DNA of 64,000 nt, taken from NCBI GenBank assembly GCA_012839475.1, contig DUNG01000020.1, positions 1 through 64,000 on the forward strand. The letters are read 5' to 3'. How positions within the stretch are numbered: position 1 is the stretch's first letter; the number at the start of each line of letters is the position of its first letter. Positions 1 to 8,941 of the stretch are shown one piece after another. Source of the stretch: Petrimonas sp. (GTDB lineage Bacteria; Bacteroidota; Bacteroidia; Bacteroidales; Dysgonomonadaceae). The position numbers and the translations under genes are program-made. Below the pieces are notes generated by a model. It was not told where the DNA came from. It did not search any database and was given only the letters and a program-made list of their open reading frames with translations.

Positions 1-78
1 GAGGGGACGCTGTGAAGAGAGATTTGGCTCATGCTGATTGTTTGATAGTGAACAAATCTCTCTTCACAGCGTCCCCTC
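1..78. repeat. Perfect 26-bp inverted repeat at the window's left end
   Basis: Bases 1-26 are the exact reverse complement of bases 53-78, with a 26-base spacer at 27-52. The right arm lies inside the GH5 reading frame and encodes plausible BACON-domain residues, whereas the left arm simply mirrors it. Because the repeat sits exactly at the sequence end, a fold-back (chimeric read or assembly) artefact is the simplest reading. A genuine hairpin or invertible site cannot be excluded without the flanking DNA. Confidence 0.9.
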
Positions 79-1379
79 TCGGGGAAATTATTCATGTGGA
101 AGTGACCACCACCGGTTGCTACTCGATTGCAATCAATCAGCCTTGGATAACCCTAAGCGATGCACGAGCTACAATGGATAAGATGGAACGGTTCATCGTT
201 TCACCTAATCCCACAAACTTGTTAAGAGAAGGAAGCATCTCTTTTACGCTGGAAGGTATCACCGAAGTGATTACCATTCAACAAGCGGGTAACAGCGAAA
301 TGAATATGGCGTCTGACGCAATGATGCTGGCATCCAAGATGTTCATCGGCTGGAACCTGGGCAATAGCCTAGAGGCCACTAACCAAGATGGCACATCGGC
401 CTTGGAAACCATGTGGGGCAACCCCATGGTGACCAAGGAATTCATTGCAGCAGTAAAAGCTGCCGGATTTAACGCAGTTCGGATTCCCTGTGCTTGGAAC
501 GGATACTTAGAAGATCGTACCATGCACAAAATCAAAGAGTCATGGCTACAACGAGTAGAAGAAGTGGTGAACTATTGCTTTGAAAACAAAATGTACGCTA
601 TCCTCAACATCCACTGGGACGGAGGGTGGCTTGAAGAAAACTGCACGTTAGAAAAACAACAGGAAAACAATGAGAAACAACGTGCACTGTGGACCCAAAT
701 AGCGATGCGTTTCAAGGATCACGGAGAATACCTCCTCTTCGCGGGAACCAACGAACCTAACGTGGATAATGCTACGCAAATGGGTGTACTACTCTCCTAC
801 CTACAAACGTTTGTTAACGCAGTGCGGGATACGGGAGGAAACAACTTATCCAGGAACCTAATCGTGCAGGGACCTAGTACCGATATCGGAAAAACCTATC
901 AGTTAATGAACACATTGCCAGATGATCGCGTGGAAAACCGGTTAATGGTGGAGATACATTATTACGAGCCATGGCAATTCACCGGATTAACACAAGATGA
1001 AAGTTGGGGCAAAATGTTCTATTATTGGGGAGAGGGGTATCATTTCGGTGACCCGTTACGGGATGCGAGTTGGGGCGAAGAAGCTTTCGCCATCGAGCGG
1101 TTTGCACTGATTAAGGAGCAATTCATAGACAAGGGAGTTCCGGTAATCTTAGGCGAATACGGTGCGACAAAACGTTCTTTAAGCAATCAGGCAGAACAGC
1201 AAGCCCACGAGGCTTCCCGACTCTATTACCTGGAATTCATCACAAGAGAAGCCATTAAGGCAGGTCTAATCCCCTTTTATTGGGATAACGGGGCTACGGA
1301 ATCCAGGATATTCGATCGGTCAACAGGTACGATAACTGATCAAAAAACGTTGAATGCGCTAATGAACGGCGCAAATTAA
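12..1379 (+). CDS. BACON-GH5 endo-beta-glucanase (xyloglucanase-type), 5' truncated
   Basis: Secreted or surface endo-beta-1,4-glucanase of glycoside hydrolase family 5, subfamily 4-like. A BACON immunoglobulin-like domain lies at about residues 15-94. The catalytic barrel follows, opening with GWNLGNSLEA (113-122). The acid/base is E248 in GTNEPN and the nucleophile is E382 in ILGEYGA. The frame is open to the window edge and no signal peptide is present, so the apparent GTG start lies inside the left inverted-repeat arm and is not real. A BACON-GH5_4 enzyme followed by GH31 and GH2 is the arrangement of the Bacteroides ovatus xyloglucan locus (BoGH5A/BoGH31A/BoGH2A), so xyloglucan backbone cleavage is the likely job. 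The gap to the GH31 gene is 12 bp, indicating one operon. Family assignment is firm; substrate is inferred from context. Confidence 0.9.
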   Translation: MKRDLAHADCLIVNKSLFTASPLGEIIHVEVTTTGCYSIAINQPWITLSDARATMDKMERFIVSPNPTNLLREGSISFTLEGITEVITIQQAGNSEMNMASDAMMLASKMFIGWNLGNSLEATNQDGTSALETMWGNPMVTKEFIAAVKAAGFNAVRIPCAWNGYLEDRTMHKIKESWLQRVEEVVNYCFENKMYAILNIHWDGGWLEENCTLEKQQENNEKQRALWTQIAMRFKDHGEYLLFAGTNEPNVDNATQMGVLLSYLQTFVNAVRDTGGNNLSRNLIVQGPSTDIGKTYQLMNTLPDDRVENRLMVEIHYYEPWQFTGLTQDESWGKMFYYWGEGYHFGDPLRDASWGEEAFAIERFALIKEQFIDKGVPVILGEYGATKRSLSNQAEQQAHEASRLYYLEFITREAIKAGLIPFYWDNGATESRIFDRSTGTITDQKTLNALMNGAN

Positions 1380-1391
1380 TAAGAAAACAAC

Positions 1392-4274
1392 ATGAAACTA
1401 TTATCGCGACAATTTTTCTACCCTCCTTTTTTCCTGTTGATTATCCTGTTCCTTGTGACGGGATGTACAACCTCTTCCTACAAGCAAACCGATGAGGGGG
1501 TAACCATTCGGATAAGCGATGCCAACGGAATTGAAGCACACAGCATCCGATTGCAGATTATCGACGATAACATCGTGCATGTATCGGCTATCCCGGGGAA
1601 GCGGTTTTCAACCGAAGAGAGCTTGATCACGGTACCGGGGTTGAAATTGTCGCAAGCGTATGAGGTAACGGAAGATGACACCGAGGTGGTCCTGACAACC
1701 CAAACCATGCAAGTGCAGGTAAACAAACAGAACGGAGTGATCCGTTTCCTGGATAAAAACGGCCTTACGCTGCTTGCAGAGAAAGAGGGGGGAGGCAAAT
1801 CGTTCAACCCAATCGAGGTCGAAGACACCCAGGGATACACCCTCCACCAACTGTTTGAATCACCCGACGATGAAGCGTTTTACGGACTCGGCCAACATCA
1901 GTCGGACGAGTTCAACTACAAGGGTAAAAACGAAACGCTCTTCCAGTACAACACCAAAGTGTCAATTCCCTTTATCATATCTAACAAGAACTACGGGATA
2001 CTGTGGGACAACTACTCCCTGAGCCGGTTTGGCGACCCAAGGGATTACGTCCAGTTGGATCAGTTCAACCTCTATGACAAAAATGGTGAGGAGGGAGCCA
2101 TCAGCGCCACCTACGAGGGAAGGGGGCAGACAGTGAAGCGCCGGGAAAGTACCCTCAACTACGAGGACTTGGTATTGATTAAGAACTTTCCGGAAAGATT
2201 CGACCTCAATGGGTCAAAGGTGACCTGGGAGGGGGAGATCGAAGCGAAAAAGAGCGGGACACACCGCTTCCACCTTCGCTACGCAGGCTACACCACCGTG
2301 TACGTTAATAACCAAGTGGTGGTGAAAGAGCGGTGGCGTACCGCTTGGAACCCCAACGATTACAAGTTCTCGGTCCACCTTGAAGCGGGCAAGCGGGTAC
2401 CCCTCCGCGTTGAGTGGGAACCGGATGGCGGCGAGTCGTTCATCTCCCTTAAGGCACTGGATCCGGTGCCCGAGAAGGATCAAAACAGGCTTTCGCTCTG
2501 GAGCGAAATGGGTAACCAAATCGACTACTACTTCATTCGAGGGGAGAACATGGACGAGGTCATCAGCGGCTACCGCACCGTGACCGGAAAATCGCAGGTT
2601 ATGCCCAAGTGGGCAATGGGATTCTGGCAAAGCCGCGAGCGATACCGCACGCAGGATGAGTTGTTGGAGACGCTGAGGGAGTTCAGGGAGCGGGGCATCC
2701 CGATAGATAACATCGTGCAGGACTGGTCCTACTGGCCAGTAGATGCGTGGGGCGACCACGAGTTCGACTCCGAACGATTTCCCGATCCCCAGGAGATGGT
2801 CGACTCGGTACACGCAATGAACGCACGAATCATGATCTCGGTCTGGCCCAAGTTTTATATCACGACTAACAACTACAAGGCGTTTGATGAGAACGGGTGG
2901 ATGTACCAACAGGCCGTGAAGGATAGCATCCGCGACTGGATCTATCCTGGCTACATTGGTTCGTTCTACGACGCCTACGCTGTAGGGGCGCGTAAGCTAT
3001 TCTGGGAACAGCTGGAAGAAAAACTATACCCGTTCGGTTTTGATGCGTGGTGGATGGACGCCTCCGAGCCCAACATCCGGGACAACACCTCCATAGAATA
3101 CCGCAAACTACTACAAGGTCCCACTGCGCTAGGGCCATCCACGAAGTATTTCAACGCGTACTCGCTGGTCAATGCTGAGTCGATTTATAAAGGTCAGCGG
3201 GGAGTGGATCCTAACAAGCGGGTATTTCTGCTTACACGCTCCGGATTCGCCGGTATCCAACGCTACTCCACCGCGATCTGGAGCGGCGATATCGGTACCC
3301 GCTGGGAAGATATGAAAGCGCAAATCTCGGCAGGACTTAACTTCGCACTCTCAGGAATTCCCTACTGGACGATGGACATCGGAGGGTTCTGCGTAGAGAA
3401 AAGATACGAAAGGGCACAAAGGATGTACGAGATGACCGGAGTAGAGAACGAAGACCTAAAAGAGTGGAGGGAGCTGAATGTCCGGTGGCACCAGTTCGCC
3501 GCGTTCGTCCCCCTGTTCCGCTCCCACGGGCAATTCCCATATCGTGAAATGTTTCACATCGCACCCGACCATCATCCTGCCTACCAGTCGATGTTTTACT
3601 ACAACCAACTACGATACAGGTTAATGCCCTACATTTACTCACTCGCCAGTATGACCTGGTTCAAGGACTACACCCTGATGCGAGCATTGGTGATGGACTT
3701 CCCGAATGAGCCCGTAGTAAATGACATCAGTGACCAGTACATGTTTGGTCCCGCATTCATGGTATGTCCCGTTTACGAGTACGGTGCAAGAAGCCGTGAG
3801 GTCTATTTCCCTGGAACAGAAGGATGGTACCACCTGTATAGCGGCCGTTTTGTTGAAAGTGGCCAGTCGGCTACCGTGGAGGCTCCCTACGAGCGTATAC
3901 CACTCTTTGTTCGGCCAGGCAGTATCATCCCCATGGGACCCGAAATCACCTATTGCGACGAAAAGCAGCCAGCTCTCATCACCCTGTTCATTTACGGGGG
4001 AAGAGACGGCAAGTTCACGCTCTACGAGGACGACGGGATAAGCTACGGCTACGAGAAGGACCATTACGCGACCATCCCCTTCTCCTATGACAACGAGAGT
4101 AAAACGGTAGTCATAGGGAAACGGGAAGGCACTTTTGAGGGTATGCTGCAAGAACGGGTGTTTAACGTGGTCCTGGTCACACCGGAACAACCGGTCACCC
4201 TATCGTTAGATAGCGAACCAACTGGGATATGGATAAATTACACGGGCGAAGAAATCACGCTCTCATTACGATAA
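1392..4274 (+). CDS. GH31 alpha-xylosidase lipoprotein with PA14 insert
   Basis: Predicted exo-acting alpha-xylosidase that removes xylose from the non-reducing end of xyloglucan oligosaccharides. The 960-residue product starts with a lipoprotein signal (lipobox LVTGC, acylated C25), so it is probably membrane-anchored. An N-terminal beta-sandwich is interrupted by a PA14 domain at about residues 235-360. A (beta/alpha)8 barrel follows, with nucleophile D556 in WMDASEPN and acid/base D633 in SGDIGTRW. A PA14 insert at this position is characteristic of BoGH31A-type alpha-xylosidases. It is the second gene of the operon between GH5 and GH2 (12- and 15-bp gaps). Alpha-glucosidase specificity is possible, but the PA14 insert and the neighbours favour xylosidase. 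Confidence 0.9.
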   Translation: MKLLSRQFFYPPFFLLIILFLVTGCTTSSYKQTDEGVTIRISDANGIEAHSIRLQIIDDNIVHVSAIPGKRFSTEESLITVPGLKLSQAYEVTEDDTEVVLTTQTMQVQVNKQNGVIRFLDKNGLTLLAEKEGGGKSFNPIEVEDTQGYTLHQLFESPDDEAFYGLGQHQSDEFNYKGKNETLFQYNTKVSIPFIISNKNYGILWDNYSLSRFGDPRDYVQLDQFNLYDKNGEEGAISATYEGRGQTVKRRESTLNYEDLVLIKNFPERFDLNGSKVTWEGEIEAKKSGTHRFHLRYAGYTTVYVNNQVVVKERWRTAWNPNDYKFSVHLEAGKRVPLRVEWEPDGGESFISLKALDPVPEKDQNRLSLWSEMGNQIDYYFIRGENMDEVISGYRTVTGKSQVMPKWAMGFWQSRERYRTQDELLETLREFRERGIPIDNIVQDWSYWPVDAWGDHEFDSERFPDPQEMVDSVHAMNARIMISVWPKFYITTNNYKAFDENGWMYQQAVKDSIRDWIYPGYIGSFYDAYAVGARKLFWEQLEEKLYPFGFDAWWMDASEPNIRDNTSIEYRKLLQGPTALGPSTKYFNAYSLVNAESIYKGQRGVDPNKRVFLLTRSGFAGIQRYSTAIWSGDIGTRWEDMKAQISAGLNFALSGIPYWTMDIGGFCVEKRYERAQRMYEMTGVENEDLKEWRELNVRWHQFAAFVPLFRSHGQFPYREMFHIAPDHHPAYQSMFYYNQLRYRLMPYIYSLASMTWFKDYTLMRALVMDFPNEPVVNDISDQYMFGPAFMVCPVYEYGARSREVYFPGTEGWYHLYSGRFVESGQSATVEAPYERIPLFVRPGSIIPMGPEITYCDEKQPALITLFIYGGRDGKFTLYEDDGISYGYEKDHYATIPFSYDNESKTVVIGKREGTFEGMLQERVFNVVLVTPEQPVTLSLDSEPTGIWINYTGEEITLSLR

Positions 4275-4289
4275 CATAATTTACATATC

Positions 4290-6896
4290 ATGAAATCTAG
4301 AACTTACAAACACCGCCAAGAGGTCTCCTCACGAGACCCAATAGCCCGTTCCAGGCGCAACGGGAACAGGAAGGGCTTCACCTGGTCGCTCATCCTGATC
4401 TTTTTACTGCTACTGCTGTTGGTTATACTCTATTTTTTCTTCTCCAACTCCCGTAGTGAGCCGTCGGCAAGAATAGTAAAGAACTTCAACGAAGGGTGGG
4501 TTTTCCACCTGGGAGATGAACCGGAAGCATCCGCACCCTCTTTTAACGACCAACCATGGCGCGAACTCAACCTGCCCCATGACTGGTCGATCGAGGGTGA
4601 GTTTAGCGAAGAGCATCCTGCCGGTAGCGGTGGAGGTGCACTCCCGGGAGGCATCGGCTGGTACCGGAAAAGATTCACGGTGAATCAAGAGATGAAAGGT
4701 AGCTGCCTGTTCATCGATTTTGATGGTGCCTATATGAACGCCGAAACGTGGATTAATGGGCATTACCTGGGAAAACGGCCCTACGGCTATATTTCATTTA
4801 GACACGACTTAACACCCTACTTGAACTACGGGGGTGAAAACGTGATCGCGGTACGGGTCGATAACAGCGAGCAACCTAACTCGCGATGGTACTCGGGGAG
4901 TGGTATCTACCGCAATGTTTGGCTCACTGTAACCCACCCTGTTCATGTGGACCTGTGGGGTACCTTCGTCACCACTCCCGAAGTACGGGACGATCAGGCC
5001 ACCATACAGGTGAAGACGCGTATTAAGAACAGCACCGATCAAACTACCGCGCTGCTCCTTCGCACTTCCATTCTCAACGCGAACGGGAAACGCGTGGCTT
5101 CGATAGAGACCGACGAGTCACCCGAACTGGGAAGAAGCTCCGAGGTAACGCATGAACTGTTTCTCTCCCACCCGCATCGCTGGTCGCTGGAAAATCCCTA
5201 CCTTTATCAAGTAGCCACTGAAATCATTATAGATGGCCAACGGGTGGATTACTATACCACCCCCCTGGGGGTACGTACCTTCTCATTTGACCCGGATAAA
5301 GGCTTTTTCCTGAACGGTGAACCCATGAAAATCAAAGGGGTTTGCATGCACCACGACTTGGGGTGCCTTGGAGCGGCAGTGAACCGCCGGGCCATCGAAC
5401 GGCAACTGGAAATACTCAAGGCGATGGGGGTAAACAGTATCCGTACTGCGCACAACCCACCGGCACCGGAGCTATTGCAGTTGTGTGACGAGATGGGCTT
5501 TATCGTGATGAACGAAACATTCGACATGTGGCGAAAGCGGAAGACCACCTACGATTACTCCAAATATTTCGGCGAATGGCACGTACAGGACCTTACGGAT
5601 CATATGCTGAGGGATCGCAACCACCCCTCCATCTTCGTGTGGAGCATCGGAAACGAAGTATTGGAGCAGTGGACACACGCGGATGCCGACACGTTAGATA
5701 TCCAACAGGCCAACCTGCTGCTCAACCTGAAAAGAGAAGATGAAGCGTTCCCCACGGGGGACAGCCTGAGCGTCAACTCACTACTTACACAGAAGTTAAC
5801 CGGACTGGCCAAAACCCTGGATCCAACCCGCCCCATCACGGCGGGTAACAACGAAGCCAACCCCTGGAACCACCTATTCCTCGCGGACACGTTAGACATC
5901 ATCGGTATTAATTACCAGTTAAAAGACTGGGATCGAGCAAGAAACAACTATCCTGACAAGCCATTTATTGCCACTGAGACAACGTCGGCCCTCGCTACGC
6001 GAGGATACTACCGAATGCCAAGCGACTCCGCCTACATCTGGCCCAAACGGTGGGATATCCCGTTTCACGATTCATCTTACGCCTGTTCATCGTACGACAA
6101 CTGCCACGTTCCCTGGGGATCGACCCACGAGGCGACGTGGCGAAAAGTGAAAGAGAGCGACTACGTGAGCGGCATGTACCTGTGGACCGGATTTGACTAC
6201 CTCGGGGAACCAACGCCTTTCTGGTTCCCGGCACGAAGCTCCTATTTCGGTGTCGTAGACTTGGCGGGCTTCCCTAAAGACGCGTATTACTTCTACCAAT
6301 CGGAATGGAGCGACGAGCCAATGCTACACGTTTCCCCCCATTGGAACTGGAAGGAGGGGGAGGAGGTGGACGTGTGGGTCTACTACAACCAAGCTGATGA
6401 GGCAGAACTCTTCCTGAATGGGGTTTCACAAGGAACAAAGCGTAAGGAGGAGGGACAATTCCACGTGTCGTGGCGACTTACTCACCAGCCCGGAACCCTG
6501 CGCGTAGTGACTCGCGAAAAGGGTCACGAAGTACTGTCCAGGGAGGTTCACACCGCAGGGGAACCACATCAAATCCGCCTGCATGCAGATAGAGAAGAGA
6601 TTCTTGCCGATGGGACGGACTTAAGCTTTATAACGGTAGAGGTGCTGGATAAGGAGGGTAACCTATGTCCCCACGCGAACAACCTCGTTCTTTTTGAACT
6701 AGCCGGGAATGGGAAGATAGCAGGGGTTGATAACGGCAACCCGGTAAGCTTGGAACCCTTTAAAGCGTCCCAACGGATGGCGTTCCATGGGAAATGCCTC
6801 GCGGTGATTCAAAGTGGTAAAACCAAAGGCACCCTATCGCTAACTGCAACCTCTCACGACTTACAACCCGCATCACTAAAAATTAAAATGCGTTAG
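4290..6896 (+). CDS. GH2 beta-galactosidase-like enzyme with N-terminal membrane anchor
   Basis: Family 2 glycoside hydrolase of 868 residues. The order is sugar-binding jelly roll, immunoglobulin-like domain, TIM barrel, then C-terminal beta-sandwich and Ig-like (invasin-type) domains. The acid/base is E456 in WSIGNEV and the nucleophile is E563 in IATETTS. The HNPPAPE stretch is typical of bacterial GH2 beta-galactosidases. As last gene of the xyloglucan operon it would remove galactose from xyloglucan side chains, as proposed for BoGH2A. The N-terminus is unusual: about 30 Arg/Lys-rich residues precede one hydrophobic helix (31-51), with no lipobox or obvious signal-peptidase site. That suggests an uncleaved signal anchor in the inner membrane with the enzyme in the periplasm. 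Galactosidase specificity is inferred; beta-glucuronidase or beta-mannosidase activity is less likely from context. Confidence 0.85.
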   Translation: MKSRTYKHRQEVSSRDPIARSRRNGNRKGFTWSLILIFLLLLLLVILYFFFSNSRSEPSARIVKNFNEGWVFHLGDEPEASAPSFNDQPWRELNLPHDWSIEGEFSEEHPAGSGGGALPGGIGWYRKRFTVNQEMKGSCLFIDFDGAYMNAETWINGHYLGKRPYGYISFRHDLTPYLNYGGENVIAVRVDNSEQPNSRWYSGSGIYRNVWLTVTHPVHVDLWGTFVTTPEVRDDQATIQVKTRIKNSTDQTTALLLRTSILNANGKRVASIETDESPELGRSSEVTHELFLSHPHRWSLENPYLYQVATEIIIDGQRVDYYTTPLGVRTFSFDPDKGFFLNGEPMKIKGVCMHHDLGCLGAAVNRRAIERQLEILKAMGVNSIRTAHNPPAPELLQLCDEMGFIVMNETFDMWRKRKTTYDYSKYFGEWHVQDLTDHMLRDRNHPSIFVWSIGNEVLEQWTHADADTLDIQQANLLLNLKREDEAFPTGDSLSVNSLLTQKLTGLAKTLDPTRPITAGNNEANPWNHLFLADTLDIIGINYQLKDWDRARNNYPDKPFIATETTSALATRGYYRMPSDSAYIWPKRWDIPFHDSSYACSSYDNCHVPWGSTHEATWRKVKESDYVSGMYLWTGFDYLGEPTPFWFPARSSYFGVVDLAGFPKDAYYFYQSEWSDEPMLHVSPHWNWKEGEEVDVWVYYNQADEAELFLNGVSQGTKRKEEGQFHVSWRLTHQPGTLRVVTREKGHEVLSREVHTAGEPHQIRLHADREEILADGTDLSFITVEVLDKEGNLCPHANNLVLFELAGNGKIAGVDNGNPVSLEPFKASQRMAFHGKCLAVIQSGKTKGTLSLTATSHDLQPASLKIKMR

Positions 6897-6958
6897 TCTA
6901 TCAGATTCAATTTGATGTTTTTTAGTACAATGGATTACATTTACATTAGGAAAATAAT

Positions 6959-6966
6959 TACATTTG
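6959..6966 (+). promoter_or_regulatory. Candidate Bacteroidetes -7 element (TACATTTG)
   Basis: TACATTTG fits the Bacteroidetes -7 consensus TAnnTTTG and lies 45 bp before the chosen ATG of the ECF S-component gene. No clear TTTG -33 box is seen at the usual 19-21 bp spacing, so the call is tentative. It falls in the only gap (about 115 bp) between the xyloglucan operon and the next gene. Confidence 0.4.
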
Positions 6967-7011
6967 CATAACGAATCCATTGATTTTCATCGAAAAATTA
7001 ATAAAACAACT

Positions 7012-7521
7012 ATGTCAACCACAGTAAAACTCTATTCATTGCCGCTGAGCAACGTGAAAACGTTCCTGTTCGCACTCATCTTCGTGGTGGGAAACATCCT
7101 GTTTCCCCAGCTGGCACACCTGATGCCGCAAGGAGGTTTGATTTTCCTTCCCATCTACTTTTTCACGTTGATTGGCGCGTACAAGTACGGCATCCACGTG
7201 GGTTTGTTGACCGCTGTTCTTTCGCCGCTGGTGAACCACCTCCTTTTCGGGATGCCCCCGGCAGTTGCCCTGCCGGCCATCCTGGTCAAATCGATTATCC
7301 TGGCCATCGCGGCTGCCTGGGCTGCTCAACACTTCAAGCGTGTCTCTCTGCTGGCTATCCTGTTGGCTATCCTCGCGTACCAGGTAATCGGTACCGGCAT
7401 CGAGTGGGCCATGACCCAAAACCTGGCCATCGCCCTGCAAGATTTTCGTCTTGGGGTTCCGGGTATGCTGATCCAGCTGGTGGGTGGTTACTTCCTGCTC
7501 AAGGCGCTGGCCAAAGTGTAG
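7012..7521 (+). CDS. Solitary ECF-transporter S component-like membrane protein
   Basis: Small integral membrane protein (169 residues, about five to six hydrophobic helices) resembling the substrate-binding S component of energy-coupling factor vitamin or nucleobase importers. The ATG at 7012 was chosen over an upstream TTG because it begins a normal S-component N-terminus and because the TTG lies inside the predicted -7 promoter box. No EcfA ATPase or EcfT gene is in the window, so it would have to share an energising module encoded elsewhere. Its stop is 4 bp before a phosphoribosyltransferase, and the pairing suggests a nucleobase or related ligand. That ligand guess is inference only. 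Confidence 0.6.
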   Translation: MSTTVKLYSLPLSNVKTFLFALIFVVGNILFPQLAHLMPQGGLIFLPIYFFTLIGAYKYGIHVGLLTAVLSPLVNHLLFGMPPAVALPAILVKSIILAIAAAWAAQHFKRVSLLAILLAILAYQVIGTGIEWAMTQNLAIALQDFRLGVPGMLIQLVGGYFLLKALAKV

Positions 7522-7525
7522 CGGG

Positions 7526-7924
7526 ATGAACCAAAAGAGCTTCGAGGAGGTCATACAACGGTTTCGGGAAATCGATATCCCCGAAACATTTGATATAATC
7601 GTGGCCATCGCGAACGGCGGCATCGTCCCGGCCGGCATCCTTGCCCAGCGACTCGAACTGGAAGTTCACCTGCTAAAGATCAACTGGCGCGACACAAGCC
7701 AAAAGCCAAAGTATAACGCTCCAAAGCTCCTGGCACCCATAGACTTCAAGTATCGGGACCAGTCGATCCTGCTGGTGGAAGACCGTGTGAAAAGTGGCAC
7801 GACACTCACTTACGCCATGGAGCTACTGAAGGGAGCGAAGTCAATTAAGACGTTCGCGGTGAACGGAAAAGCGGACTACTCATTATACGACGAAGCTTGC
7901 TTCTTGTTCCCGTGGATAATGTGA
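7526..7924 (+). CDS. Type I phosphoribosyltransferase-like protein
   Basis: 132-residue protein of the PRTase fold. It has an early IVAIANGGIVPA loop and the PRPP-binding segment ILLVEDRVKSGTT, a variant of the usual VLLVDDVxxTGxT. It would transfer a ribose-5-phosphate from PRPP to a nucleobase in salvage, or act as a binding regulator. The ATG at 7526 (4 bp after the S-component stop) is preferred to a GTG that would overlap the upstream gene by 38 bp. At 132 residues it is shorter than most purine PRTases (about 150-190) and lacks an obvious hood domain, so its base specificity cannot be read from sequence. Confidence 0.7.
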   Translation: MNQKSFEEVIQRFREIDIPETFDIIVAIANGGIVPAGILAQRLELEVHLLKINWRDTSQKPKYNAPKLLAPIDFKYRDQSILLVEDRVKSGTTLTYAMELLKGAKSIKTFAVNGKADYSLYDEACFLFPWIM

Positions 7925-7987
7925 ATGGACTTATCGTACAACAGGATAATTCCGAACATTAAATAACGCTTATATAAAATCGTGAAT

Positions 7988-8929
7988 ATGGACAGACGGA
8001 AATTTTTACGGGCGGTGGCCCTAAGCGGGGCTGCGCTCACCACGATAAAAGAGGTGGATGCAATGAGCATTCTCTCTCAGTCGTTCGAGGCTGCTGACGG
8101 AGCTTCTAAATACGATCTGGTGGCAGTCCTGGGCGGTGAACCGGAAGTGATGTTTCGCAAGGCGATCACCGAGATGGGTGGCATGAGCAACTTCATCAAC
8201 AAGGGCGATAAGGTGTGCGTGAAACCCAATATCGGCTGGGATCAACCGGTAGAGATGGGTGCCAATACAAACCCAAAGCTGGTGGCCGAGATCATCAAGC
8301 ACTGTTTAGACGCGGGCGCATCGGAGGTGACCGTGTTCGATCATAGCTGCGACGACTGGCGTAAGTCGTACGCCAACAGCGGGATCGAGGATGCCGCAAG
8401 AGCGGCTGGCGCCCGGGTGGTACCGGCTCACCAAGAGTCGTACTACAAGAGCGTATCGATACCTAAAGGAAAGAGCCTGAAAAACGCCAAGATTCACCAG
8501 GCCATCGTGGATAGTGACAAGTGGATCAACGTGCCAATTCTCAAGAACCACGGTGGTGCACAACTCACCATCTCCATGAAGAACTACATGGGGATCGTGT
8601 GGGACAGGGGCTTCTTCCACGCTAACGACCTTCAGCAATGCATTGCCGATGTATGTACCTACGAGAAGCGCCCGGTTCTGAACGTGGTAGACGCGTACCG
8701 ATTAATGAAGACCAGCGGACCAAGGGGACGTTCCCTTTCTGACGTGGTACTCTCTAAGGGACTGTTTATCTCACAGGATATCGTGGCCGTGGACACGGCT
8801 GCCACCAACTTCTTCAACCAGGCCCGTGAAATGCCCCTCGAAAATGTAACGCACATTCGTAAAGCAGAGGAGCTGGGATTGGGTACCACCAACTTGGAGA
8901 AGCTGAGGATTGGAAGGTTACGGGTATAG
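7988..8929 (+). CDS. DUF362 family protein, Tat-exported
   Basis: Protein of 313 residues beginning with a twin-arginine signal (MDRRKFLRAVALSGAALTT), so it is exported folded, which implies a cofactor. The body matches the DUF362 family: a VKPNIGWD-type motif early, a segment around ILKNHGGAQLTISMKNYMG in the middle, and no ferredoxin cysteines of its own. It lies 12 bp upstream of a membrane polyferredoxin, and the two are almost certainly one operon. In other bacteria DUF362 domains are often fused or adjacent to 4Fe-4S proteins, so electron transfer at the periplasmic face is plausible. The reaction is unknown. The ATG at 7988 is used rather than the GTG two codons upstream. Confidence 0.8.
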   Translation: MDRRKFLRAVALSGAALTTIKEVDAMSILSQSFEAADGASKYDLVAVLGGEPEVMFRKAITEMGGMSNFINKGDKVCVKPNIGWDQPVEMGANTNPKLVAEIIKHCLDAGASEVTVFDHSCDDWRKSYANSGIEDAARAAGARVVPAHQESYYKSVSIPKGKSLKNAKIHQAIVDSDKWINVPILKNHGGAQLTISMKNYMGIVWDRGFFHANDLQQCIADVCTYEKRPVLNVVDAYRLMKTSGPRGRSLSDVVLSKGLFISQDIVAVDTAATNFFNQAREMPLENVTHIRKAEELGLGTTNLEKLRIGRLRV

Positions 8930-8941
8930 AAACGTACCGCC

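Noticed and set aside
2214-2909. 231-codon open frame antisense to the GH31 gene
   Set aside because: Lies wholly opposite a well-supported enzyme, has no recognisable domain, and its composition mirrors the sense codons.
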